Shown here: in pieces, positions 17,649-26,947 of the stretch
Numbering within the stretch: the first letter of the stretch is position 1
Layout of the letters: every line of letters starts with the position of its first letter
Assembly: GCA_041395205.1 (NCBI GenBank)
Contig: JAWLAZ010000001.1
Location: 1,178,001-1,242,000, forward strand
Origin: JAHEFU01 sp041395205
GTDB taxonomy: Bacteria; 4484-113; JAFGCY01
Length of the DNA: 64,000 bases
Reading direction: 5' to 3'
The notes under the pieces: generated by a model
What the model saw: only the letters and a program-made list of their open reading frames with translations
Told to the model about the DNA's origin: nothing
Database searches by the model: none
Made by a program: the position numbers and the translations under genes

Positions 17649-17727
17649 AAGTCCACCTCCTGATCGGATACTCAGATTCTATGCATGCTCGCCGGGAAAG
17701 AAAGGGTCGGAAGCGACCCAATATTGC

Positions 17728-17881
17728 TGGGACAGTTTCTGCATTCAGGTCTGGCCAGCTGTTTATCTGAATTGAAGAAACACTTGCGAGACCTTGTTAT
17801 TTATCAACAGGATTTACCGAGCAGGCGGAAAAGCGTCCCAACCCTAAAACCGTGTAACTGTCCCAGATGTTTTGGGACAGT
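17728..17881. promoter_or_regulatory. Candidate MocR operator region
   Basis: A perfect inverted repeat, ACTGTCCCA (17857-17865) and TGGGACAGT (17873-17881) with a 7-nt spacer, ends five bases before a TAGACT -10-like hexamer (17887-17892) of the regulator gene. A third half-site TGGGACAGT lies at 17728-17736, nearer the divergent lipoprotein gene. MocR regulators typically bind such repeated half-sites next to their own promoter, so autoregulation and control of the divergent gene are inferred. Confidence 0.65.
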
Positions 17882-17908
17882 ACTGGTAGACTCTAAACAC
17901 CGGATGAA

Positions 17909-19441
17909 ATGAACCTGAATATCGACAAGCAGGGCAGCGACCCCGTCTATGAGCAGATCCGCCAGCAGATCGAACAACTGGTGGCGGAAGGCCTGCTGAC
18001 GGCGGGTACGCGCATTCCATCCGTGCGCCAGCTGGCAGCCTCGCTCGGTCTGTCCAAGAACACCGTGAGCGTGGCCTATGAGGAACTGGCGGCCCGTCAC
18101 ATCATCGAGACCCGGCCGGGCAGCGGAACATATATCTGTGCGCGGCCGGAAATCGCCACGGGGGTCAACCTTGGGCGGCGCAATGAAATGAGCGGCGAGC
18201 TGGCGGACTTCCCGCCGATGCGCTGGGAGCCCTACTTCTTCCGCAGCGAATTCTTCGGGATGCTGCCCGGCAAGCGCGTGAATGAGATGATCCGCTTCAC
18301 GCACAACTACCCGGACCCCGAGCTGTTCCCCTTCGAGCGGATCAAGCAGGTAGCCACCAACATGCTCTGGAACCCGCAGAGCTTCTTCTTCGACATCTCT
18401 CACCCGCAGGGCTACCAGCCGCTGGTGGAGCACCTGGAAAAGGAGATGGCGCTGGCCGGGATCCCGATGGCCGAGGGCCAGAACGACATCATCATCACCG
18501 GCGGCTTCCAGCGCGCGCTCTCGCTGATTCTCGACTTCATCGTGCGCCCGGGCCAGAAGGTGGCGATCGAGAGCCCGAGTTACTCCAACCTGCTCAACCT
18601 GCTGATCGCCAAGCACATCGACTACCTGCCGGTGCCGGTTGACAACGAGGGTATGGACACGGAATTCCTGGCGACGGCGATGGCGCGCGGCGAGGTCTGC
18701 GCCGTGATCTGCACACCGGACTTCCACAACCCGACGGGTATCTGCATGAGCCGCGAGCGCCGCGAGCACCTGCTGCGCCTGGCGATGCAGCACCGCGTGC
18801 CGGTTGTCGAGGACGACTGGGGGCGCAAGCTGCGCTATGAAGGTGAGGACATGCCGCCGCTGAAGTCGATGGACAGCGGCGGCTACGTGATCCATACCGG
18901 CAGCTACAGCAAGTGCTTCCTGCCGGGTCTGCGCATCGGCTGGGTCACCTGCCCGGCGGCGATCTCCGAACCGTTGCTGGATGCCAAGCTGGGAGCGGAC
19001 AGGGGTGACAGCTTCTTCCTGCAGGTGCTGCTGCACGACTTCATCGTCAAGGGACATTTCGACCGGCACCTGCGCAAGTCGCAACGGGAGTATCTCAGGC
19101 GCCGGGACTGCATGGTGGACGCTTTGTCACGCCATCTGCCACCGGAATGCCGTTATCGTGTACCCCAGGGTGGCTTCACGATCTGGGTGGAGCTGCCTGC
19201 CGGCATGAAGTCCATGAAACTGCTGGAACACAGCAGGCAGGCAGGCGTTGACTTTGCACCAGCACCGTTCGTGATGCCGGACCGCAGGGACATGAACTAT
19301 CTGAGACTGAGCTTTTCAAGAAACAAGCCGGAGGAGATTGAGTCCGGCATTCTGACGCTGTGCACCACCATCCGTGAGTGCATGGACAATCCGGACCTGA
19401 TGGAAGGTCCGGGGATGGAATATGAGGATCTGTTGAAATGA
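17909..19441 (+). CDS. MocR-type GntR regulator with aminotransferase domain
   Basis: 510 residues. The N-terminal winged-helix GntR domain (about 1-75) shows Pro-Val-Tyr-Glu-Gln-Ile-Arg, Ile-Pro-Ser-Val-Arg-Gln-Leu-Ala and Pro-Gly-Ser-Gly-Thr-Tyr. The rest is a fold-type I aminotransferase domain with Asn-Pro-Thr-Gly and the PLP-lysine region Gly-Ser-Tyr-Ser-Lys-Cys-Phe-Leu-Pro-Gly-Leu-Arg-Ile-Gly-Trp (Lys about residue 334). Such proteins sense PLP, amino acids or related metabolites. The start has no clear ribosome binding site and a very short predicted leader. Its stop overlaps the next lipoprotein gene (ATGA), so the two are translationally coupled, which hints that the lipoprotein is part of the regulated unit. 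Confidence 0.9.
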   Translation: MNLNIDKQGSDPVYEQIRQQIEQLVAEGLLTAGTRIPSVRQLAASLGLSKNTVSVAYEELAARHIIETRPGSGTYICARPEIATGVNLGRRNEMSGELADFPPMRWEPYFFRSEFFGMLPGKRVNEMIRFTHNYPDPELFPFERIKQVATNMLWNPQSFFFDISHPQGYQPLVEHLEKEMALAGIPMAEGQNDIIITGGFQRALSLILDFIVRPGQKVAIESPSYSNLLNLLIAKHIDYLPVPVDNEGMDTEFLATAMARGEVCAVICTPDFHNPTGICMSRERREHLLRLAMQHRVPVVEDDWGRKLRYEGEDMPPLKSMDSGGYVIHTGSYSKCFLPGLRIGWVTCPAAISEPLLDAKLGADRGDSFFLQVLLHDFIVKGHFDRHLRKSQREYLRRRDCMVDALSRHLPPECRYRVPQGGFTIWVELPAGMKSMKLLEHSRQAGVDFAPAPFVMPDRRDMNYLRLSFSRNKPEEIESGILTLCTTIRECMDNPDLMEGPGMEYEDLLK

Positions 19442-21561
19442 GATACACGGCGGCAATCACGATTCTGGCAAGTGTCTTCCTGTGCATTGCCTGCGGCGGC
19501 GGGCAGGAAAGCAGTGATGGCCTGGCAGGCTACACGCTGGAGGCACTGCACGCCACCAGCAGCGCCAGCCTGCATTTCGGGATGGAGCGGGGCAGTGCAG
19601 TGGTCAGCGTGGACGCACCTGCCAGCGAGGGCAGCTTCTTCAGACTCAGCCTGCCGGAGAACATGGTTCCCGGCTCGCTGGAATGGCAGGATGCTTCCGG
19701 CGATCCGGCAGGAGCGGATCTGTTGACCTTCGCGCATTTCGAGGATGGTGTGCTTTCGGCTGCCGTCATGCCACTCGGCAATAGCCTGCCTGATGCATGC
19801 AGCCTGCGCTTCATTCCCGAAGTGGACCCAGCGGCCCGCCTGGCCAGTGCGACGGAGGACGAGATCCGGGAGGAGCCCCTGCCGTTTGCCGTGATGGATT
19901 TTGACCCCGTCGGCCAGGCGCTGCTGCTCAGCTGGCCGGCCTGGCTGCCGGGTGACTATGACCTCGACGGTGTTGTCAGTATTCAGGACATCACGCCGCT
20001 GGGCAAGAATTTCGGGACCACCAGCAATGGCAACGGCTGGACGCAGGAGGAGCCGCTGCACTGGATAGACGGCAACCGCGACGGGGAAATCAATTCCGCA
20101 GACCTGAGCGTGATCGGCCAGCACTTCAACGACGAGCTGATCGGATTCAGGGTCTACTATGCCGGGTCGCTGCACCAGGGCATGGATGAGAACCTGCTGA
20201 ATGTGCTCGCAGGCGATCCCCAGGGTCCGGGTCTGCCCCGCCGCCATTACCTGCACCTGCCGGGAATCGATGCTCCTGAGCTGCTGGAACTGCGCAGTGT
20301 CTACCACCACCATGGACTCGGCAGCGGCGGTGACAATCCCGACCTGGAAGTGCATGTCAGCATCGACGGCGTGGAGCTGGCTGACAACGAATTCGGCAAC
20401 AAGACCGGCACGCGTGTGATCAAGCCGATCGAGGACATCGCCGGCGCACGGGACATCATCAGCACACCGGAGAGTGAAAGTGGCTCCCTCGCCCGCTTCC
20501 GCAGTGTGCCTCGCGGCCGGGAGTACCTGCTGGACATCAGCTACGAACCGCTGGAGAGCCCGTTTGGCAACGAGCTCCCGGACATCCCCGGGCTGCAGGG
20601 CGGCGAGCCGGGCCGGGTGATCACCTCCGTGCCCTTCAGCCTGCCGCAGCAGTACAGCCGCAGCGTGATGAACGTCAGCATCCACTACCTGCCGCAGCCC
20701 GACGGCAGCTACTTCGCGGAGCTGAATGCCAGCATCGACCACGGCAGCGGCGTTGAGCAGTACTCCGCACTGCTGGACTACAGCGGCGGCATCCTGCGCC
20801 GGGACAGTGACAACGACGGCAGCTTCGCGGGCGAGCTGGAATTCACTGACAGCGACCGCGACTGCGTCAGCAACCAGCTCGTGGAGGAGATCTTCTTCCC
20901 CGGCGTGGAGCCGGTGGAGCAGACCCTGCTGCACGGAGTCTTCGACGGCCCTGTGGAAAGCATCGATTACTTCAACTCAATGATCATCATGGGCGAGGGC
21001 AGCATCCAGTCCTGGAGCGACGGGGCGATCCGCGAGGACCGCAGCGTGCGCTTCAGCGAGAATGCCCTGTTCATCGGCTTCGGTGACATCCAGTCCCTGG
21101 CTCCCGGTGAACTCGTGCACATCGAGATGTTCCGTGTTGAGGACGGAGCGGACACTGGCAACATCCCCGCAGGTGTGTCCTGGGCGGAGCTGATCCATGC
21201 CCTCGACCAGAACTTCAGTGAGTACTGGATCAGCGCCGAGCTGCAGGATGGCAACGAGCTCGTTGCCATCAGCGTCGGGCGCGGCGCCGGACCACTGGAC
21301 GGCAGCTACCCGCAGTACATGATCGCGATCCGCGATGAACTGAGCGGTGATTACCTCGAGCAGCCCTACGACGAGATCGGCACCGGGTTCATCTACGTCC
21401 CGCTCTGGCCCGGCCACTTCTACACGCTGAGCCTGCTCGGGATCAGCCCGAATGGTGCACCGGTCCTGCTGGCTGATACCCAGCTGCTCGTGGATCCCGA
21501 GGATTTCTGGGACGGTTTCGGTGATCCGCCGGGGGGACCGGCCGGCGGTCCCGGCAACTGA
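19438..21561 (+). CDS. Lipoprotein with dockerin-like pair, coupled to MocR gene
   Basis: 707 residues beginning four bases inside the regulator gene. The signal peptide ends in Cys-Ile-Ala-Cys followed by Gly residues, a lipoprotein signal. A beta-rich N-terminal domain (about 25-150, possibly a distant cohesin-like fold) precedes two calcium-loop motifs: Gly-Asp-Tyr-Asp-Leu-Asp-Gly...Asp-Ile-Thr-Pro-Leu-Gly and Asp-Gly-Asn-Arg-Asp-Gly-Glu... (about 175-235). The C-terminal half is beta-rich, with one segment resembling the OB-like repeats of the neighbouring lipoproteins (about 500-600), and it ends in a Gly/Pro-rich tail. A surface protein is inferred; no enzymatic motif. Confidence 0.7.
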   Translation: MRYTAAITILASVFLCIACGGGQESSDGLAGYTLEALHATSSASLHFGMERGSAVVSVDAPASEGSFFRLSLPENMVPGSLEWQDASGDPAGADLLTFAHFEDGVLSAAVMPLGNSLPDACSLRFIPEVDPAARLASATEDEIREEPLPFAVMDFDPVGQALLLSWPAWLPGDYDLDGVVSIQDITPLGKNFGTTSNGNGWTQEEPLHWIDGNRDGEINSADLSVIGQHFNDELIGFRVYYAGSLHQGMDENLLNVLAGDPQGPGLPRRHYLHLPGIDAPELLELRSVYHHHGLGSGGDNPDLEVHVSIDGVELADNEFGNKTGTRVIKPIEDIAGARDIISTPESESGSLARFRSVPRGREYLLDISYEPLESPFGNELPDIPGLQGGEPGRVITSVPFSLPQQYSRSVMNVSIHYLPQPDGSYFAELNASIDHGSGVEQYSALLDYSGGILRRDSDNDGSFAGELEFTDSDRDCVSNQLVEEIFFPGVEPVEQTLLHGVFDGPVESIDYFNSMIIMGEGSIQSWSDGAIREDRSVRFSENALFIGFGDIQSLAPGELVHIEMFRVEDGADTGNIPAGVSWAELIHALDQNFSEYWISAELQDGNELVAISVGRGAGPLDGSYPQYMIAIRDELSGDYLEQPYDEIGTGFIYVPLWPGHFYTLSLLGISPNGAPVLLADTQLLVDPEDFWDGFGDPPGGPAGGPGN

Positions 21562-21584
21562 TCCCCCCGCGGATCAGCCGGATC

Positions 21585-21935
21585 CTAGAGTCCCTCGATG
21601 TAGGCCAGATCCTCCAGCAGTTCGTCGTACTCGTCCCAGATCTCGAGGATGTAGAAGGTCACTCCATAGGGACCGTCGCCATAGATGATCTCGGTCTGGA
21701 TGCTCTGGGCCCCGCCCTTGGGGAGCAGCAGGCGCATGATGTCGTAGTTGCCATCGTCCATGCCCGTGTCCATCACATTGAGCACATGCGTGGCGCTGCC
21801 CAGTGAAACCACCCCGTAGTAGTAAGTGGTGTTGGAGTGTCTTGCAGCAGGTCCTGCGGGGGTGCTGCCGGCTGCGCCGCAACCGGAAAGCATGCAGGCC
21901 AGAACCGCGGTGATGAGAACCTCAGTTCGCTTCAT
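21585..21935 (-). CDS. Small lipoprotein
   Basis: 116 residues with a clear lipobox Leu-Ser-Gly-Cys near residue 19. ATG 21935 is preferred because GAGGA stands at correct spacing; the ATG six bases earlier is too close. The mature part is a small acidic beta domain with Tyr-Tyr-Tyr and Asp-Asp-Gly-Asn-Tyr-Asp stretches and an Asp/Glu-rich C-terminus. It is convergent with the lipoprotein at 19438, only 23 bp apart. Unknown function, probably periplasm-facing. Confidence 0.65.
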   Translation of the reverse strand: MKRTEVLITAVLACMLSGCGAAGSTPAGPAARHSNTTYYYGVVSLGSATHVLNVMDTGMDDGNYDIMRLLLPKGGAQSIQTEIIYGDGPYGVTFYILEIWDEYDELLEDLAYIEGL

Positions 21936-22130
21936 TGCCATTTCCTCACTTCCAGAAAGTAGTGTTCAGCAGACTGTCTGACTGACTGTGGTACCGCGAG
22001 ATTTTAACGGGGCTTAACCTGCACGGCAATTACAGAAATCTTGATTGTTGCAGTTTGGGCATGTTGATTTCACTGAACCGGTGCTGCCCGGACGGAGCAA
22101 AGCAATTGGCGCGGGGCTAAACTAGCTCGT

Positions 22131-23546
22131 ATGGCAGCCATGAACAAACAGGAATCGCTGCGGCGCTTCGAGGAGCTGACGCCGCAGCAGATCGTTGACA
22201 GGCTCAGCGACTACATCGTCGGCCAGACTGAAGCCAAGCGCGCCGTGGCGGTGGCGATCCGCAACCGCCTGCGCCGGCTGCAGGTCTCCGAGGAACTGCG
22301 CGACGAGATCATCCCGAAGAACCTGATCCTGATGGGACCGACCGGGGTCGGCAAGACGGAGATCGCGCGCCGCATGGCGATCCTGCTCAAGGCACCCTTC
22401 GTCAAGGTCGAGGCCACCAAGTTCACCGAGGTCGGCTATGTCGGCCGCGACGTGGACAGCATCATCCGCGAGCTGACCGAGAACAGCGTGCGCATGCTGC
22501 GCCAGGAGCGCATCGACGAGATCAGCGATACGATCGCGGGCAAGGTGGTGGAGCGCCTGGTGGACTACATCCAGCCCCTGCCGGGACGGCCCGCAGCCTC
22601 CGATGATCCGGAGGAGGCCGCACGCCGCCGCCAGCAGCATGAGGAGGCCCTGGAGCAGGTCAAGCGCCTGCGTGACAAGCTGCGCCAGCGGATCCGTGGT
22701 GGGGAGATGGATGATGAGAAGGTCACCATCGAGGCCCGCGAGAATGGCAACAACATGATGCAGGTCTTCTCCGCCCAGGGGATGGAGGAGATGGGGATGG
22801 ACCTGCAGAACCTGTTCAGCAGCATGACGGACAAGGGCAAGAAGAAGAAGCGCACCACGGTGGGCGAGGCGCGCCGCATCCTGATGCAGGAGGAGGCCGA
22901 CCGGCTGATTGACAACGATGCGATCGTGCGCGAGGCGATTGAGCGCGTCGAGCTGGCGGGGATCGTGTTCATTGACGAGATTGACAAGATCGCGCACCGT
23001 GAGGGCGGCAGCTCCAGCGGGCCGGATGTCTCCCGCGAGGGCGTGCAGCGTGACATCCTGCCGCTGGTGGAGGGCACGACCGTGATCACCAAGTACGGCC
23101 CGGTGCGCACCCAGCACATCCTCTTCATCGCGGCCGGGGCCTTCCACGTCAGCCGCGTGAGTGACCTGATCCCGGAGTTCCAGGGCCGCTTCCCGCTGCG
23201 CGTCGAACTGGAGAGTCTGACGGAGGAGGACTTCGGCCGCATCCTGCGCGAGCCGAAGAACAGCCTGATCCGCCAGTACAGCCAGCTGCTGGCAACGGAT
23301 GGGGTGGAGCTGCAGTTCAGCGGCGGCGCGATCTCCCGCATGGCGGCGATTGCCAGCAAGGCCAATGCGGAGAGCCAGAACATCGGGGCGCGCCGCCTGC
23401 ACACCGTGATGGAGAAGCTGCTGGAGGACATCGCCTTCGAGGCACCGTACGACACACCGCGCAGGATCCGGATTGACAAGGCCTTCATCGAGGAGAAGCT
23501 CGGCGGCCTGCTGAAGGAAAAGGACGTCGCGCAATATATATTGTGA
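22131..23546 (+). CDS. hslU: HslU ATPase of the HslUV protease
   Basis: 471 residues, normal length for the AAA+ unfoldase that feeds substrates to the HslV peptidase. Seen are Walker A Gly-Pro-Thr-Gly-Val-Gly-Lys-Thr (69-76), the pore loop Gly-Tyr-Val-Gly-Arg-Asp shortly after, the inserted I-domain (about 110-260, Gln/Glu/Arg-rich), Walker B Val-Phe-Ile-Asp-Glu-Ile-Asp (about 279-285), sensor region Gly-Arg-Phe-Pro-Leu-Arg and a C-terminal Tyr-Ile-Leu tail like the one that docks into HslV. hslV is normally next to hslU but is absent here, so it must be elsewhere or missing. A TAAACT -10-like hexamer (22118-22123) ends seven bases before the ATG and no ribosome binding site is present, suggesting a leaderless mRNA. 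Confidence 0.96.
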   Translation: MAAMNKQESLRRFEELTPQQIVDRLSDYIVGQTEAKRAVAVAIRNRLRRLQVSEELRDEIIPKNLILMGPTGVGKTEIARRMAILLKAPFVKVEATKFTEVGYVGRDVDSIIRELTENSVRMLRQERIDEISDTIAGKVVERLVDYIQPLPGRPAASDDPEEAARRRQQHEEALEQVKRLRDKLRQRIRGGEMDDEKVTIEARENGNNMMQVFSAQGMEEMGMDLQNLFSSMTDKGKKKKRTTVGEARRILMQEEADRLIDNDAIVREAIERVELAGIVFIDEIDKIAHREGGSSSGPDVSREGVQRDILPLVEGTTVITKYGPVRTQHILFIAAGAFHVSRVSDLIPEFQGRFPLRVELESLTEEDFGRILREPKNSLIRQYSQLLATDGVELQFSGGAISRMAAIASKANAESQNIGARRLHTVMEKLLEDIAFEAPYDTPRRIRIDKAFIEEKLGGLLKEKDVAQYIL

Positions 23547-23549
23547 CCT

Positions 23550-23932
23550 CCCGCTCGCCCAAGGGCACGCGGGTCTGATTTTATCTGCCAGCTCGTGCGA
23601 GCACTCGCTGGTCTGACGCTGCGGGGAAGCATAGCTTCCCAGGGTCGCGTGGAAGTCACATCTTCCTCCCGAAACATCTCCCATAAAGTGCAATCAGCGA
23701 GAAGCTACGCTTTGAGCTGTATTGCAGACCGTCGAGTGCTTGCGCGTGACGGAAGAAGAATCTGGCAGCGAGGAGCTGGCTTCGAGCTGTATTGCAGACC
23801 CGCGAATGCGTGCATGAGCGGGCGACAGAATTAGGTCTGGCAACGGAGGTGCGACACTTGTTGTCGCACAACGGAGGTGCTGCGCAGCTGCACCATGGGA
23901 GGCTCTGCGCGAGATTATCCGCGAGGAAATGA
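23550..23932. repeat. Repeat island with two 70-bp units and two hairpins
   Basis: Two copies of the dispersed repeat lie head to tail (about 23695-23750 and 23766-23820, spacing about 71 bp). They are followed by two hairpins, each introduced by CGGAGG: TGCGACA-CTTGT-TGTCGCA (23850-23868) and GGTGC-TGCGCAGCT-GCACC (23876-23894). Immediately after hslU there are further short inverted sequences. No gene is credible here. Confidence 0.75.
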
Positions 23933-23935
23933 CCG

Positions 23936-23962
23936 TCGACAAGTTACTATGTCTGTTAGACT
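23936..23962 (+). promoter_or_regulatory. Promoter, probably leaderless
   Basis: TCGACA (23936-23941) and TAGACT (23957-23962) with a 15-bp spacer. The ATG of the next gene follows six bases after the -10, where transcription would be expected to start, and there is no ribosome binding site. Confidence 0.5.
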
Positions 23963-23968
23963 TTGCTG

Positions 23969-24658
23969 ATGAGCAATCCACTTGCAAGGTTCAGCATTTT
24001 GCAGAAGGCGCTGCTTTTGATTTGCTGTTTGCTTGCCGGGTACTTGGTAGTGAAGAAGCCAATAGCTGATGCCAAGGATCTTAATCGTCAGCGTGACAGA
24101 ATGCAGCTTATCAGGGGAATGTCACACGGAAAATATGTAAACACTGAAACTGGAAACTGGCAACGGACCTTGCCACTGCAACAGCGGATTCCGGGGACCT
24201 TGACTTCAGCACAGGTGAATGACCTGCTGGCAGAACTGTTCAGGGAGTATGCCCAATCCGTTCCACCGGAAAGCGACGTATACGTCGCCTGTAGCAGCGC
24301 AACGGACATGTTGTATCTGGCAGATCCAGGCAGCATCCAGGATGCTGACCCAGGTTTACTTTTCAACCCTGGTAATGATGGAAGAAGAATCTATTCCGGA
24401 AAGGAATGGCTGGAGCAGCGGGACGAGAACCGAACTTCAGCATTCCATCCACATGTACTGCATTTCATCGGATTGGCAGAATCAGATCAAGGGGAGTACG
24501 ATTTGCTGCTCGAGCTGTCCAGAGGGGAGACCATGGGTTCATTCCTGATTTCAGCATCACTGGATCAGTCAGAGGAATGGGTCATCAGTTGGGATACTCC
24601 GGTAGAGGAAATGCTGGCAATCATCGATAAAGCTTTCGCTCATTCAATACAGGAATAA
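23969..24658 (+). CDS. Membrane-anchored hypothetical protein
   Basis: 229 residues. One N-terminal transmembrane segment (about 11-28) follows a short start; the rest is soluble and probably outside the membrane. The body is mixed alpha/beta with Trp- and Asp-rich stretches and no Cys-based or catalytic motif I recognise. The base composition is somewhat less GC-rich than the neighbours, with more A-rich codons, which may mean later acquisition. It sits alone between two repeat islands. TTG 23963 is an alternative start. Confidence 0.6.
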   Translation: MSNPLARFSILQKALLLICCLLAGYLVVKKPIADAKDLNRQRDRMQLIRGMSHGKYVNTETGNWQRTLPLQQRIPGTLTSAQVNDLLAELFREYAQSVPPESDVYVACSSATDMLYLADPGSIQDADPGLLFNPGNDGRRIYSGKEWLEQRDENRTSAFHPHVLHFIGLAESDQGEYDLLLELSRGETMGSFLISASLDQSEEWVISWDTPVEEMLAIIDKAFAHSIQE

Positions 24659-25008
24659 AAAAGCTGATTGAATCAAGCCGTTGATGCTGCAATCTTCAAA
24701 GATCAGCGTCGCTCTGTGACGCCAACGCATTAGTGCCTGCTGCGTGTGCTGGACCAATCTCCGGCTTTGCCTTCGCCACGCGCTCCACACCTCCACTTCC
24801 CACCTAGCGCAGTTCCACTGCGCCTCCAATGGCACAGCTTCGCAGTGCCTCCCGCCTTCTGCCCATCCCCTGATTTGCGCAGCTGTGCCACGCTCGCGCG
24901 TGCCAGCGCTACGCGCTCCCCAGCCCACAGCCCCCATCCCAACTGTAAGCCCAAAAACCTCCCCAACTGTACGGCTGGGAACATGCACACAAAGGAATAA
25001 TGTCTGGT
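24659..25008. repeat. Repeat-rich intergenic island
   Basis: Short inverted motifs with CCTCC spacers, the clearest being GGCAC-AGCTTCGCA-GTGCC (24831-24849), whose minus-strand loop TGCGAAGCT is the same as that of the hairpin at 50184-50202 although the stem differs. It is otherwise C-rich and low in complexity. Frames that extend the next gene upstream through it are not supported. Confidence 0.6.
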
Positions 25009-25025
25009 CAGCGGAGGAACCATAC

Positions 25026-26696
25026 ATGAGACACAGCCTGCCAATCCTGATCCTGATGCTCGCCATCACCTGCTCCTGCGGCGCTCGGCAGGCTGTTCCC
25101 GCCGGGAACGGCACGCCGGTGACGGCCCCGGGCACGGAATCACAGCACGGCCTGCCCGCCCTGGACACCCTGCGCAACCCCAGCATCAGCTACAGCCACG
25201 AGCAGGATGGCAGCATGGCCGCGCAGCAGTCCCTGACGGCAATCGTCGACGGCAGCGAGCTCTCACTGCCCAGCGGTTCCAACTTCGCCAGCTGGGGAAT
25301 CTGGAGCTTTGACTGCGGCTATGACTATCCGACGCTGCTCAACGCCGTTGTCGATGTCCCGGATGGCGACGAGTTCTGGCTGGCGGTCTCCGACTACGAC
25401 AGCGGCCGCTGGCGATTCAGCGGGCCCTACGGCAGTGGTGTGGCAATCGAGCTGAGCAGCGCCAACCGTTCTCCCCTGAACCTGCTGCATGTGGCGGTGC
25501 TGACCGGCGGCGGCAGTTCAGTCAGCGTGCAGAAGCTCGTGCTGAGCTCTGACAACGGCTGGAAGGTGCTGGACCTCGGCATCCCGATGACCGGACTCCT
25601 GTGGGAGTCCATGGCAGGCTGCCTCGTGGACGGTCTTCCTGCAGTGGCCTACTGCGACACTTCCGGCGGGGTTTCCTACCTGCGCGCCACGGACCCCGTG
25701 GCTGACGACATGGGGGACTGGCAGCAGCCACCCGTGCAGGTCGCCGTGGAAAGCACCTACATCATCGGTCTCTCGCTTGCAGCGATCGGGGGTAAGCCGG
25801 CGCTGGCCTATGCCCTGGGCGATCCTTGCCAGGCCACGAAGTTCAGTTCCTCATCCACAGTTGAAGCCCAGCCAGGCGACTGGCTGCCGGCTGCGGTGGA
25901 GATTGACAGCGGCAGCGGCGGTGCCTACGGCGGAACATCCCTCGTGGATCTGCAGGGGCATCCGGCCCTGGCATTCATTTCCACCGGGCGCCACATTGAA
26001 TTCGTACGCTCCACGACGCCTTTTGGTGCGGACAGCGCTGACTGGGGCAACCGCCTGATCGTGATGGAGCATGCGCAGTCATCGGACACATACCAGTATC
26101 CGCAGCTGGTGCTGGACCGCGGCAAGCCCTTCATCACCCTGATCCGCCAGCACGGAGAAACCGTGGCAGTTGCCAGTGAGACCGCCTTTGGCGGAAAACC
26201 GGCGGACTGGTCCAAGCCAGCCGTGATCTCGCGCTGGCAGGATGGAAACTGGGGGGAGCACAGCACCTTCCTGTTCGAGGGAGATCCCGTCTGCTTTGAC
26301 TGCGACTTCAGCGTCCAGCCCCAGGATGAGGCTTTCCTGTGGTTCGTGCTGTCAGACAGCAACCCTGCCGTTAGCGGTTGGGAGGGCCGGCGCAATGCCG
26401 GCACAATCGCCAGCCAGCCTTACCTGCTGCCATCCGGCGCGAGTGTGGGAGGCCTGCCGGCGGTGGCATACCGGGGGTCGAGCAGCGTGGGACTGCGCTT
26501 TACCTTCAGCGACCCGCTCTCCGAATTCCCCCATGTGTACTGGGTTGAACAGGAAGTCAGCAACGGCCAGCTGCATGACGGAATCAGCTGTATCCGTCTG
26601 CTGGAAAACAGCGCAGGCCAGCCCTGCATCTTCTTCTGCGCCCATGACAGCGAGATCGGCTACAAACTGATGTACGCCGTACGCCGCGAGCCCTGA
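25026..26696 (+). CDS. Lipoprotein with shared domain and beta-propeller-like region
   Basis: 556 residues. ATG 25026 has GGAGG eight bases upstream; the frame is open further upstream only through repeat DNA. The signal peptide ends Ile-Thr-Cys-Ser-Cys, with the second Cys the likely lipid site. Residues about 65-190 hold the recurring domain (Trp-Gly-Ile-Trp, Trp-Leu-Ala-Val-Ser-Asp-Tyr-Asp, Trp-Arg-Phe-Ser). The remaining 360 residues form repeated strands with Gly-x-Pro-Ala-(Val/Leu)-Ala-(Tyr/Phe), Leu-x-Phe and Asp-Trp units, as in BNR/sialidase-type propellers, but no catalytic Asp-box or Arg triad can be assigned. Surface binding protein inferred. Confidence 0.7.
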   Translation: MRHSLPILILMLAITCSCGARQAVPAGNGTPVTAPGTESQHGLPALDTLRNPSISYSHEQDGSMAAQQSLTAIVDGSELSLPSGSNFASWGIWSFDCGYDYPTLLNAVVDVPDGDEFWLAVSDYDSGRWRFSGPYGSGVAIELSSANRSPLNLLHVAVLTGGGSSVSVQKLVLSSDNGWKVLDLGIPMTGLLWESMAGCLVDGLPAVAYCDTSGGVSYLRATDPVADDMGDWQQPPVQVAVESTYIIGLSLAAIGGKPALAYALGDPCQATKFSSSSTVEAQPGDWLPAAVEIDSGSGGAYGGTSLVDLQGHPALAFISTGRHIEFVRSTTPFGADSADWGNRLIVMEHAQSSDTYQYPQLVLDRGKPFITLIRQHGETVAVASETAFGGKPADWSKPAVISRWQDGNWGEHSTFLFEGDPVCFDCDFSVQPQDEAFLWFVLSDSNPAVSGWEGRRNAGTIASQPYLLPSGASVGGLPAVAYRGSSSVGLRFTFSDPLSEFPHVYWVEQEVSNGQLHDGISCIRLLENSAGQPCIFFCAHDSEIGYKLMYAVRREP

Positions 26697-26947
26697 ATCC
26701 GGTCTAAATCGCTTACTGCGATCATGTCTCAATTGGCGAGCCACCACCGATAGGGTCGCTGCCCAGCAACTGTCCGCTTGGCGCTCCGGCCTGATTCAGA
26801 CGGGGCCCAGGCAGGATCCAGGCACCTTCGTCAGCTGTACTGGCAGCAAATTCCGTCTCAGTGTCCCCGTCGATTTAGCGAAAACGTGGCCCTTTCGGAT
26901 GCACCTTGTCCGGGATATTCTGTGAGCATCAAACCGGAGGTGCAGCA

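Noticed and set aside
17804..19084. Minus-strand frame opposite the MocR gene
   Set aside because: Shadow frame; the plus strand encodes an unmistakable regulator.
23550..23930. tRNA genes or phage attachment site in the repeat island after hslU
   Set aside because: No tRNA-like T-loop or acceptor pairing could be assembled and no integrase is nearby.
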